Shown here: piece by piece, positions 34,126-44,787 of the stretch
Position numbering within the stretch: the stretch's first letter is position 1
Layout: the number at the start of each line of letters is the position of its first letter
Assembly (NCBI RefSeq): GCF_030272615.1
Contig: NC_081413.1
Coordinates: forward strand, 606,458,209-606,522,208
Length of the DNA: 64,000 bases
Reading direction: 5' to 3'
Origin: Cryptomeria japonica
Lineage: Eukaryota; Streptophyta; Pinopsida; Cupressales; Cupressaceae
Program-made: the position numbers and the translations under genes
Notes under the pieces: generated by a model
What the model was told of the DNA's origin: nothing
The model's input: only the letters and a program-made list of their open reading frames with translations
Database searches by the model: none

Positions 34126-35475
34126 GAGTTTCGTGACTCGCAGCGAGTCACGCGAGTCAACGGGCCGGGTGACCCCTGCCGGGTCATGGTGACCCTGACC
34201 CGGGCTCGGACGGGTCAGGGGGCGTGACTGGCCTGACTCGCTGAGTCAGCGAGTCACCCCTTGACTCGCCGAGTCCAAGGGTCATGACCCGACCGACGTC
34301 ACTTAAAAAAGTACAGTAAAAAAAAAACATAACATTTTTTAATGATTTTTTTTGCCATTTCCCTTTCTTATAACCCTAAAAGGGATTGGCATTCACTGAT
34401 ACCACAGCTACACTGCTCGAGATGGATGCATTTAATAATGCAGTAGGGACGATCTTTGCCAGCCAATTGTGCAAAGAGGGTCAGACAAAATTGCAGCCAG
34501 GTAGAAAATTCTAAAGTTTATGACTTATGCATTTTAATTTTTCATTTTATAAACTAACTTTAAAGTTGGAAATGAGACTAATGTTTTTTTCTTTTCCTTA
34601 TCTCAGATAGATGGTGGCAAATGTTTGGGCCTTCAAACCCCAAACCTTCAAAAAAATTGCCATCAGCATATTGAGCCAGCCATGCAGCACTTCTTGATGT
34701 GAGCGCAACTAAAGCATGTTCGAGCACATCCACTCGAAGAGGCGAAATAGATTGTCTGTGGAGAGGTTGAATGATCTAGTCTTTGTTCATTACAACCTCC
34801 GTCTCAGGACTAGACAGATTTTGGATGCTGACTCCTCTCCAATCACTCTAGATGAAGTCGACCCCAAGTCCGATTGGCTCACTGAGTCCACCAATCCAGT
34901 CTTCACTGATGAGGACCTTGAGTGGGTTGACCAGGCAGACAAAGAGGTTGAGGCTGTGGCTATGGCAGAGGAGGAGGATAGAGCACGATCAGGCACAACA
35001 CCTATGGCTACTCAGACTGGTACATCACAAGCAGAGACTATGGTTACTCAGTCATCCAGGACCTACCTTAGATGCCTTTCTAGGAGGCAGATAGACGAGG
35101 CTGAGCCAGAGCCTGAGCCATAGACTTGTTTTTGTTTACACTTTACAGTTACATATATGTTTGGGAACATTTGAAGTCATGGATTTTATATACATTGGAC
35201 AACATTTATAACTCTATATATCTATGTTTTCTAATTCCTTCAGCTACAATTTACATTTCTACGCATGTGATGGATGTATGTTTATGTATGTGATCAAATT
35301 AGCTTCTATTTGATGATGTTATAGTGTCTTTAAGCTTACTTCAATAATGGGTGTATGAAACAAGTTTTAAATCGTTAAAAATCTCTAAATTTCAAGGGTT
35401 TTCTTATTTTGCCAAGTCGTTGCCGAGTCCGAGCCGAGTCAGCCTTGCCGAGTTCGAGTCTGGGAACTTTGGACT
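34126..35475 (+). mobile_element. hAT-like element remnant inside element A
   Basis: About 1.35 kb flanked by TATGAACCA (34117-34125, 35475-35483), which contains an 8-9-bp target duplication. The ends, AGAGTTTCGTGACTCG and on the other strand AAAGTTCCCAGACTCG, match at 12 of 16 positions as terminal inverted repeats. Both ends are followed by GC-rich GACTCG/GAGTC repeats (34133-34300, 35415-35465). It carries a broken hAT transposase C-terminus. Confidence 0.8.
34403..35123 (+). pseudogene. hAT transposase C-terminal fragment
   Basis: Two pieces: a possible exon ~34403-34499 (AFNNAVGTIFASQLCKEGQ) ending at a GTAG donor, and a second piece from ~34609. The second has the hATC dimerisation-domain features (FEHIHSKRRNRLSVERLNDL, then VHYNLRLR) and an acidic tail ending at 35123. 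Stops lie at the places of CERN and the following Trp, and there is a frame change near 34650, so only the 135-codon tail is open. The catalytic part is missing. Confidence 0.78.
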
Positions 35476-35694
35476 ATGAACCAAGATTTCCATCAAATAC
35501 ATGCATAAACAAACTGTCTGAAAAGTAAATACAGTTGTAGAAATATAAAAGAGATGGAGAAGAGGACCATGCACTCACAATAAAAAGGACACAACTTTAA
35601 AATCCATTAAAATCTGTATATATTTTGCCAGAGTTTTTGCAACAATCTTTAACTTTCTACCTGGAATAAAGGAGAAACTAACTCCTTTATATAG

Positions 35695-35704
35695 AGTTCT
35701 CAAA
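35695..35704 (-). promoter_or_regulatory. Element A distal TATA box (P2)
   Basis: Minus-strand CTATATAAAGG about 250 bp after the ORF end, in the family position. Confidence 0.55.
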
Positions 35705-35950
35705 ATGGATGAATGGCCAAGATTAAACTTAGACAAGTGGGCCAGATTCATCCTCTAATCAAAACTGCCCATACCCATAAATGGGAAGCAAAATATTAAC
35801 AACAACTAAAAGGTAAATAATAACTACCAAACATAAAGCTGCTCCAAAAAGTGCACATGCACGGAGCTCGAAATTTACAATAACTTTCGTAGTTAGGAAA
35901 GAAACTTTATGTCTGAAAAAGTGCACTTAAATTTAAAAGAAACATATATT

Positions 35951-38354
35951 TTAGGAAAGCACTTTTTCCTTCCCCTTAATGGACTTTTTCTCCACAAACT
36001 CGTCCTCTTCATGTAGGTAACCTTCCCAAATGTCCCGGTGTGTTGCACGTTCCTCCTGAACGTACTCTTGGAATTTTATACAAATGGGAAACAATTCCTC
36101 ATTAGGGGGAAAAGGAGGATTGCGCATTTTGAACTTTGTTCCTTCAAGATTAGAGTCGACTATCTCTAGTCACTCACGCCAATCCGATTGCTGATCCTCG
36201 AAGCGCGATATCTCTGAATGCAGCTTGCTGATGCACTCTATGTCCTCCATAGAGTATGCAGTTTTACCAGGCCTCAACCTGGCATTCCATCATGACAATA
36301 CATCTGCATCCTTCATGGCATCCGTCCAGCCAATGACCAGGGCCTTGTGAACATCATCACCGCCATTTTCAATATGGGATAGGTCCATCTCACATTCCTC
36401 CTGTATCCTCTTAATAGTAGCCGCCATGTCCATCTTCATGCAAACAATCCAATACCACTCCTTGAAAGTATTGATATTATGGGGATTTAGGATAGACTGG
36501 ATTACTGGAATCCGAGCGTGAGTCCAAAAAAGGGCTCTCATGATTGGTTGAGCTAAGGCAACCACCTCCTGGATTTTGGCGTACTCCTTTTGTACCTCCA
36601 ACATTTTGATCTGTGCTGCTTGTATTCCCATTGCCACTTCGAATACATCACCAATAATCTTCTTTCCTTTCCTTTTAATGCTCTGGACCCACTCCCTGAC
36701 AGCCATGGCAGTGTCACGCACTCCTTCAAATTCAGTTGTAGTCTTTTGTGCCAGTGTCAGTGGGGGAACATGGGATTCAACGGCTTGCTACAGCAGTTTC
36801 AACAGGTGATCAACGTACCCTTCAGCTTGCTCAGCACGAGCTCGGTACATATCTCTCTTAGCGGTCATTTCGTCGAGCTGTCTGAGCATATTCTGCACGA
36901 CATCTCTGAATTCTTCCCTCTCCTGCTCTTTGGTGGCTCACCCTATTGGGATGGTTGCAACATTGTGTAATTAGCCAATGCAATCTGATCTGCTAGTTTG
37001 TCTGCAGGTGGGGTGGCAATATGAATCGTGCGGTTCCTTTGCTCATCTTTAGTGATCCTGGAGTAAGTCTTTGGCTTTTTCTTGCCTTTGGATTTTATTT
37101 CTCCTATTCGAGAGAAGATATCCTCCAGGTTAATTGGTGGCTCGATAACTTCTTTCCGCTGCGCACGAGCAATTAGCTAGTCCTGAGGGATGGTATGTCT
37201 AGATGCAATTGCCAGATTCCCACTCTGTTCTTTGGAGGCTTCAGTTGGCTCACTGCCTACCTGCAATTGATCGGTCATAGAAGGAATGGATGCAGAATCC
37301 AATCCCTTACTCATGGCTGAGTTCTCTCCTACCTCGCTGAACAATTGTCGGGTATCCTCCTGTAATGGTTGCTCCTTAGTTTTGTCGGGTTCCTGAGTCT
37401 CATCCCCTTTCTGTTCTCCCTCAACAGTGGTGTCATCCTTGTCGCCGCTATTCAATTGCAATTCATGCCTACTTCCCTGTGTGGGCTCATGCTTACCAGT
37501 CTCTTGATCAGGTGCAATCTCTCCCTCTTCAACCTGATTTCCAGGTTCATCAGGGCCAACTACCCTTGCCTCTGCTTCTTGCTTACTTTGTGTCTGAGGA
37601 TTATTTGCCTCAAATGCAGCAAGATCACTTTGTGAAGGCGGAGTGGGTATGTAGTTAAGTTCAACCACATCATCCTCTGAACTGGGGTCCTTGGATGATG
37701 AACTAACCTTCGGCCTCTTGATGGGGATCTTTTCTCTCCTTGTTCTTTTTGATGTTCGAGTCCCTCTATTGGCCCTTGCTTTCTTTCTCTTCTGGGGGTC
37801 TTTTTACTGATTCTAATGCTTGGGGATCTTCTTTCTTTGTACCATTCTTTGTTTATCAATGTTTTGCACTTAGCAGGACTCATGTCGTAAACGACCTGCG
37901 CCTCATCAATAGTTGTAGCAATAGGATTATCTGGAAATGGGATATCAAATGCCTCCCCAAGGGCTTCAGGTGTGAAATCAGCTAGTACCATCCCCTCTAG
38001 CACCACTAATCTGGTTTCTGGCTGATAATGTCTAGCAACCTCAACCACTAATTCATAATTCTACACGGCCGGAGGGAAACCAACTACCTGAGCAATACCA
38101 CTCTCCATCATCCGTCTGGGCCTACCATAGGCGTTTGGAGAGTACACCCTGTTCCTGAAATCTTGGATATCTATGTGGCCCAAGTCCGTGTCTCCTATGT
38201 TCTCCCATACACTCTAGACCTTCGACTCCCTAACTCCTCCCCCTTGGTATTGGTACTTCATTTTCTCGACCTTGCAGGGAATGTCAGCTTTGGAAACTTG
38301 AGACGTTCCAGTTGCGCCAGGTGTCTGTGAGGACTCAGCTGCCGATTTAGGCAT
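35951..38354 (-). pseudogene. Element A ORF, decayed and internally deleted
   Basis: Starts at the ATG at 38354 (MPKSAAES), six bases after the leader acceptor, and ends at the TAA at 35951. It is closest to the A' ORF. Two TAG stops interrupt the N-terminal part near 38215 (CTAGAC on plus) and 38061 (where A' has IQNYE), both of the CAG-to-TAG type. Near 37797 the frame jumps from KKTPR to the Lys/Arg patch, so about 1 kb of the N-terminal domain, including the PYMLPRYPTD part, is deleted relative to A'. The acidic middle (37668-37177) and the helical C-terminus (36721 on) remain. Confidence 0.8.
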
Positions 38355-38359
38355 CTATC

Positions 38360-38923
38360 CTACACAACTGGACATGGATTACGAGATGAGATAAGGCAAC
38401 AAAAACGGGTTAGTCAAAACAGAGGACGGGGTTAGCGCTTAAAATTAACGATCAACGGGGAAATTGGAATTTGAACATATTGCTAAAAGCATGACATTTC
38501 AATAAATAGAGCCCGATCAACCGGATACTAGATACTATTTGAAGCTGAAAATCAGGTTGGTTTTGTTTAAATTTTGTTACTTGGAGCGGGTTTCAAAAAT
38601 GCTACTTCTGATCGATTACGGTGGAAAAAGCAAACGTTCTGGCTTGCGATTCAGGGTTTGAATGTTTTGACGATTGCTAATCTAAAATGCACTTGGAAAA
38701 GAGTGTTGTTCAAGTTTAGACTTAAATTTCCAAAATTTCTCAAGTCTGAAATTCCAGTCTAAAGGCTGATTTCCCTAGCTGGTTATTGTTGCATGCTGTG
38801 CTTGATGTTTTCTAAAATCATAACCCACAAAGATTCACTCTCTCACCAGCTCTCTAACCTTTGTCTAACTATCATGACTAATTTGCACAAATTTAATGAT
38901 TTAAAGGAGAAAATCGAACTTAC
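38360..38923 (-). other. Probable leader intron of element A
   Basis: Donor CCAG/GTAAGTTCG at 38923 and acceptor GTTGTGTAG/G at 38361-38360, just upstream of the ORF start. Confidence 0.58.
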
Positions 38924-38989
38924 CTGGCGGAAAGCCTTGCCTAACGTAGAATGACCTTTGGCCAAATGCCGATGTTTGCAATTTCGAAA

Positions 38990-40030
38990 CTCTGGGCGCT
39001 CTAGTGAATAAGGTGGTTAACCCCGCGATTTCTTCAAACTTCGGCCTTAGGCGATTTTGGCAAAGCTCTCAAAGTTAAAATGCCCCTTCTCTTGTCCATG
39101 CGATTTCTTCAAACTTTGAGACTTAGGAGGGTTTTATGCGAGTTTGGCCTGCAAGGCCCTTTTGTAAACTTTGAAAATGCCTTCCTTAAATCTCACGCGA
39201 CTTCGGCCTTTCTTGGTTTAACGTGACTTTATGCTTGCAAGGAGATTCAGGGGTTTGACATGTTATGAAAACGCCTTCCTCCTATTTGCATTTCGCGATT
39301 TTCTGACTGCGGAGGGTTTTGCAAATTTTTAAAGATTAAACGCCTCACACTTCTTTTGTGCGACTTCGGCTTGAGAAGGCTTTTCGCAAAGTTTTAAAAG
39401 TAAATGCCTCCTTCATCCGATTGCGCGATTTCGGCCTGAGAAGGCCTTTGCAATTTTTTTAAAGTTTAACGCCTTTCACTTTCGGCCTAAAGAGGCCTTT
39501 TGCAAATTTAAAATTTAAAACGCCTTACTTCACTAATTTTGCGATTTTCGGCCTTAGGAGGCCTTTTGCCAAGTTCACGTTTTCAGCCTACGAAAGGCTT
39601 TTGCAAATTTTTTTATCACCTTTCACTTACTTTTTCATTTTTTGGCTAAGGGGGACTTTTGTAAAGTTCAAAGTTTAAAAGCTTTTTACTTACCTTCGCG
39701 ATTTCGGGCTGAGAGGTCCGTTTTGCAATTTTTAAAAGAATAACACCCTCTTCAAAAATCACGCGACTTCTCACTTTCGGGTCAAGAGGCCATTTCGCCA
39801 AGTTCGCGTTTAATGAAAACGCCTTTCTTTATCATTTTCGGCCTAAAGGAGACTTTTGCAAAGTTCATGAAAAACTGACATTTTTGCCTTCTTAGCCGAT
39901 TTTTCAAACTTATGCGCCCTTTGTTTTTGCAAGTCGGGTACTTAGGCAATTTTCGAATTTGCATCTCCTTTTGCAATTCGGCCAACTTAGCCGAAATTCA
40001 AACTTATGCCGAAATTAGTCTCCTTTGTGA
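38990..40030 (-). repeat. Element A hairpin array (GGCCTNAGNAGGCC type)
   Basis: CGGCCTNAGNAGGCCTTTTGCAA recurs about every 70-90 bp, for instance near 39140, 39370, 39440, 39487, 39550, 39590, 39780 and 39838. The core GGCCT...AGGCC is self-complementary. It takes the place of the D-type array in this subfamily. Confidence 0.8.
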
Positions 40031-40317
40031 GAATTTTGAACTTTAAATTATGAGACTTTCTGACATTTTCTCCTTCTTTGCATTCACCCTTTGCCCTGCA
40101 ATCTAAATTAACAAACGCCCCATCTCTTGATGCAATTCATGATTCAACTTTCTCTTCACGAATAGGATCATGCTTGACATTTGATACGAACTCCTCAGGG
40201 CTTAAGGAAGCGGGCGGGCTCACTCTCCTGCAGGATCATTTCCTCATACTTCTAACTGCTACATCTTCATGGCAAATAAAAATCAAAATCCCACACCGGG
40301 GGCGAGACGAAAACCTA

Positions 40318-40372
40318 AAAAAGAAAGGGGGAGGACCCCGTCGGCGACGGGGAGTGTGTGCAAAGCACAATA
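40318..40372 (-). repeat. Element A terminal double hairpin
   Basis: Read on minus from 40372: TATTGTGCTTTGCACA, then CCCCGTCGCCGACGGGG, then GTCCTCCCCC. Both stems pair, and pairs differ from A' in a compensated way. Confidence 0.75.
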
Positions 40373-40840
40373 GATATGTAGATAATTATTATTATTTTTT
40401 AGTTTTATTATTATTATGATGTTATATGCTAGTATTTGTAAATCATTTTATTTTTATTTTTATTTCTATAATGAGATAAGCATTAAACATTTGTAAAATC
40501 ATTTTTATTTATATTTTTATAACAGATAAACATCAAATATTTGTAAACCATTTTAATTTTAATTTTTATTCCTATAATGAGATAAATAAAAAATAAGAAA
40601 TATCTTCGTTTTTTTAAATAACAGATAAACATTAAGTATTTGTAAACCATTTTTCTATTAATTTTTTATTTCTACAATGAGATTAAAAAATAAATAAAAA
40701 AACATTCTTATTATTTGTGAAATCAGTTTTATTTTTATAATGATAATGTAATATAAATTACAATATAATAAGATATATATTGATGTACTTTATATAGATT
40801 ATCCTTAAGATATATATGCTAGTTTTGCATATACACTTAT
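40373..40840. repeat. Tandem ~850-bp duplication, second copy, right part
   Basis: Continues the sequence broken at 13176, starting with the repeated GATAT (40373-40377). It follows the first copy (12313-12784) through the runs of TTTATTTTTATTTTTATT to CATATACACTT. Confidence 0.88.
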
Positions 40841-42049
40841 AATATTTCATTTCTGTGTAGGACAGCACTTCAACACCTCCATTTCCCAGTGTTATTTGGT
40901 TTCTATGTTGAACGCTAGCATAAATGCTTGATTCTGTAGTTTCTAACCAATTGTAAGGGGAAATTATGGATCAGTCCATAATATAAGTAAAGTTAACTCA
41001 GTGTGGCACTGCATACCTGATTGATGGAGAGAGGTTTATCATGGACCAGCAACAATTTCTGTTAATGGATTGGCTTCCTTTCATTGATATTAATGGCCTG
41101 GTTGATGTTGGAGTTATTAACTTATTCTTTTTTCTTTTTTTTTCTGCTGAAATGGAATTAGACTTGGCTTTTTTCTGATTTCTTGAACTATTGTAAACTC
41201 TGAGCTGAGCTGAGTTGTATTTCTTTTGAATGCATTTAAGATTAATCCTCTATTTATAGCCATAGAGCTTAGATGCTTACGTCATTTAAGAGGCACTGTA
41301 ATATGTAATCAATGCTCATTTCATTGCTAGAGGGAGATAATGATTACAATATCTGAATCAATCTTTCACAAATTAAGAGATGGGTTGATGGGTTGGAATC
41401 TTTCACAAATTAAGAGATGGGTTGATGGGTTGATGGGTTGATGGGTTGAGAATGATAATCTGAGGATGTAATGTTCAATACTGAAAATTGTGGCTGTTTC
41501 TTCTTCTGGCTACTAATCATTGTAGGATTGAATATCTGAATGAATATTTCACAAATTGAAGAGGAAAGTTGGTGGTTGAATTATCTTCTGTTAGAATTGA
41601 TTTGTGCAGGTAAGGGAACCAAGCATGTTGAGGGCAAATCTATGGAAATAGGTTTGATATTCACTGCTGAACATTATGGTTGTTGCTTATTCTGTATAGC
41701 AAGCATTGTGAAAATGAATATATCATCCAGCCCTTGAAAATTCCTTAACCATTAATGATTAAAATCTATTTGGCTATTGAAGAATGATTGCAATATCTTA
41801 ATCAATCTTTGACAAATTGAAGAGATAGGTTGGTGGGTTGTTTTTGTTGCCATTAGAATTAATTTGTGCAGGGTAAGCAAGCATGACAACCTGAGTGTCT
41901 AGAGGGCAGATTATTGAAATTCAAATGGGTTTAATATCCAATACTGAACATTTTGGCCACTGCTTCTTCTGGCTACCGACTGTCATAATAAAGAACAAAT
42001 TATCTAACCCTTGAAAAAACTTTACCCATTTATAATTTATATTTATTCA
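40841..42049. other. Host-type DNA, no gene recognised
   Basis: AT-rich. A GGGTTGATGGGTTGAT short tandem run lies at 41380-41450, and three loosely similar CACAAATTGAAGAG...GGTTG blocks occur at ~41350, 41550 and 41815. No exon of the downstream gene could be identified here. Confidence 0.5.
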
Positions 42050-42171
42050 CTTTGCAATAAAACCTTGGATCTCATCCCCCTTGTTGAAGATTGGCAGCGT
42101 CGGTCATCACTTCCAGCCTGAGGAAGACAAATATGTAAGTGGCCTAATCGGCTTAATCGACTAAGGGGGAG

Positions 42172-42541
42172 TGTTGATGCTATGGTCGGATTCCTTCAGG
42201 CCGACATAGACAACATAAAGGTTGTGATAATATTGTGATAATATAATTATATTATATTGTGATAATATAATATAATTATATTTATTGTGATAATATTATT
42301 ATTGAGAGATAATATAATTATATTATTTTGTGATAATATAATTATATTATAAATATATTGTATAATAATATAATAATATTATATTGTTATTAATAATATA
42401 ATTATTGGAGACCAACTTGGAAGAGTGGTGACCCTTGGTGAAGGGGCACCACCGATAGGTATAAAGGAAGAATAAATCTTCCTCTCTAATTGAATTGATG
42501 ATATAATAATATATACAGAATGCATATACTTCAATTCAACA
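42172..42541 (+). repeat. Copia-type LTR (3' end of a truncated element or solo)
   Basis: TGTTGATGC at 42172 follows a polypurine tract (CTAAGGGGGAG, 42161-42171) and the unit ends ATTCAACA at 42541. A TATAAAGG box is at ~42460. The middle (42215-42405) is a low-complexity run of TAATATAATTATATT words. The 42050-42160 stretch before the tract looks like internal sequence of the same element, so the copy is probably 5'-truncated. Family assignment rests on the tract and length only. Confidence 0.7.
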
Positions 42542-42864
42542 AGACAGTGCTGCTCAGTGTTGGATGGAAATGAAACATATCACCCAAGGCGACATTGGCA
42601 GTTCATTAGGTATATAATGTTAAAGGAACTTGTGTGCAGAGGAGCAAATTGAGAGGGATGGTTGTAAAAAGCACATAACATTAATATTAGCTCTTCATAA
42701 TACACTTTGAAGTAATCTATTTTTCATTCAAAAATTGTACTCCATTTCAAAACAGAAATCCATTAGCATAGGCAAGAAATTAGGAGAGATATCTTTTCTC
42801 TCTCCCGAGTTAGTTGAAAATGACACTATTTCCAAATGGTTTATCCTCCATACATTCATTCTCG

Positions 42865-43020
42865 CACTTCATCTAGACCTTATTACAAGACATACAGATG
42901 GATAAAAGTGAGATAAAAGTAGGGGCCAATAGTCCCTCTCGCACTGCATCCAGACCTTATTACAAGACGTACAGATGGATAAAATTGAAAGTATGATAAA
43001 AGTAGGGGCTAACAGTCCCA
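42865..43020. repeat. Two-copy tandem repeat, ~75-80 bp
   Basis: AGACCTTATTACAAGACATACAGATGG... AAAAGTAGGGGCCAATAGTCCC is followed directly by a second copy with a few substitutions (CCAGACCTTATTACAAGACGTAC). Confidence 0.85.
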
Positions 43021-44027
43021 CTCCCACAATCTCTAATACGAATGTGAGAATAGCTTCAGAATTTTTTTTTTATATACATAGAAAATAAATAGGCACTCCA
43101 TAATTTTAATGTAATATTATGTTTTAACACCTAAAAGAGAAAATAGTATATAATACAATATAGGTACAAGTACAATTACCTGAACCTCCTTATCTAATCA
43201 AGTTAAGCAGACACTTTACATGTATTGTACCTAAGAAAACGTGGACTATTGTACATAGTACAGTGTTAGTTCTAGGTAGGATAGGACTTACAATTACACT
43301 AGCATCTTCCTTGTTAGTTATATTTCCTGACTGCGGTCTGCCATGGATAAATTTGTTGAGATGAGATTAGTCATGGGCAAACTGGTCATTTTAGTTTTCT
43401 GTATCAAAATTGACTACCAGTAAGCTTAAACAAGTTTCTCTGATCATCTCCAGATTGTTTCCAGGCCTCTTTACCAAGTCCAGTCATCTTTACAAGGCTT
43501 CCTTAGCTAATAACACGTCTAAAGAGTCTATATTACGACTTCAATTTCTCTTTAAGGGTCATACCATTTCTTAGTCTTTACATCAGAGATACAACATACA
43601 TGATAGCAAATTTACACTTAACCTGATCCAATTTAGATAAGCAGTGAAGTTTCAAATGAAAGGTTCATGACTTCAAAAAGGTGATAAAGGATTCAATGCA
43701 CTTGAGAGTTGATAAGAAAGATGATTTCGTTGATTAAATTCTTTACCAATTGAGACAGTGAATAGATACAAAGGTAGCATCATTTGAGAATGGGATAGAG
43801 CTACCTTTGCAACTAGTAATTTATTTCTTAGACATTTTAAACCTAATTCAGTTTACATAGACTCCTGAGTCTATATTTGATTATTTTTTTAATGAAATGA
43901 AATACTTGGTTTCCTTAAAATCGATCTTTTTGAACATCCTTAATTCATAGCGGGACTGTCTAATAGAAGCTGATAATCTTCATATGATGCATGTTGCTTA
44001 TTTGAAGGCTATCTTTTGCTGCTTCAG

Positions 44028-44155
44028 ACTTGAACAAACTTGGAGGCCTTTCTGCTATTGTTAGAGAGCTTTATAGAGAAGAGGAAGAATTACGTACAAC
44101 TGCTGCATGGGTTCTTGGGAAAGCTAGTCAAAATAACCCTGTTGTTCAGAAACAG
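44028..44155 (+). CDS. SIL1/FES1-like ARM protein, exon 1 of 3 seen
   Basis: Encodes LNKLGGLSAIVRELY and RTTAAWVLGKASQNNPVVQKQ, an armadillo-type repeat typical of plant SIL1/FES1-like Hsp70 nucleotide-exchange factors. The acceptor is TTTTGCTGCTTCAG/AC and the donor AACAG/GT; the exon starts in the middle of a codon and ends at a codon boundary. Upstream exons with the N-terminus were not found between 40.8 and 44.0 kb, so the preceding intron may contain the whole 27-kb nest or the start lies outside the window. SIL1 acts in the ER and FES1 in the cytosol; the part seen does not decide which. Confidence 0.82.
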
Positions 44156-44345
44156 GTTTTGGAGATTTTGTCCAGTTAAATATTTTTTCATTTGAAAGTT
44201 ATATTGAATGTGTGCTGTTGTATTGTTTTTCCCAACTCTACTTTTCAATTTCGGATAAGAGGGTTACTTTTATGGGTCAATCATATTTAGGGTTTTCGCT
44301 GTATTCCATCTATTATTAATGTTTATTAAGTTTAAAATAAAGCAG

Positions 44346-44504
44346 ATTCTTGAGATAGGTGTTTTGCCTAAACTAGTAAGGATGGTACAATCTAGCGGTT
44401 CTGAGGAAGCAGTTAAGGCTTTATATGCAGTTTCTGCTGTGATTAGAAACAATCCTGATGGTCAAGCAGTGTTTTCTATGGAAGGTGGAGGTTTGATGCT
44501 ACAG
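44346..44504 (+). CDS. SIL1/FES1-like ARM protein, exon 2 of 3 seen
   Basis: 53 codons, in frame with the previous exon: ILEIGVLPKLVRMVQSSG, then EEAVKALYAVSAVIRNNPDG. This is a full armadillo repeat and carries the RNNPDGQ motif common in this family. Acceptor AAAGCAG/AT, donor CTACAG/GTAATA. The intron before it is 190 bp. Confidence 0.85.
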
Positions 44505-44604
44505 GTAATATGTTATAAATTATTACTTTCCATCTGATATTGAAATATAATTTCATTTAAAGATAAAAGAGATATCAACACAAGTTATGACTTGTTATGG
44601 TTAG

Positions 44605-44787
44605 GAACTCATGCGTAATTCCAGCTGTGATATAAGATTGCGTAAGAAATCTTTATTTTTGGTGGCCGACTTAGCAGAACATGGGTTGGAAACTGCCGGT
44701 TCGGTTTCCTCTTTTCAAGCTGATGCAGAATATCTGAAATCAGTGGTGGATCTCTTAGTGCTACCTGATCTGGATATGCAAGAAAAG
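44605..44787 (+). CDS. SIL1/FES1-like ARM protein, exon 3 of 3 seen
   Basis: 61 codons: ELMRNSSCDIRLRKKSLFLV, ADLAEHGLE and SVVDLLVLPDLDMQEK, ending at donor AAAAG/GTATAT. No stop codon is reached. The next exon was not found up to the element F insertion at 48244, so the gene continues in a long intron or is cut off by the right-hand nest. Together the three exons give about 156 residues without any lesion, which favours a live gene. Confidence 0.83.

Larger units (their letters stand above)
13177..40372 (-). mobile_element. Element A: outer ORF-bearing unit, 27 kb with nested inserts
   Basis: Begins TATTGACGTG at 13177 and ends CACAATA at 40372, decayed TGTTG/CAACA ends, flanked by GATAT on both sides. 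Its own sequence is 13177-13702 plus 34015-40372; the rest is element A' and a hAT remnant (34126-35475), so the original unit was about 5.5 kb. In its minus-strand sense: terminal hairpins (40372 down), hairpin array (40030-38990), leader intron (38923-38360), decayed ORF (38354-35951), TATA (35695-35704), and the conserved CTCTCTTGAGATAAGG end block, read here on plus at 13251-13266. Confidence 0.85.

Noticed and set aside
41540-41737. Possible exon of the SIL1/FES1-like gene
   Set aside because: Translation does not resemble an ARM or N-terminal segment of that family and no convincing splice sites flank it.
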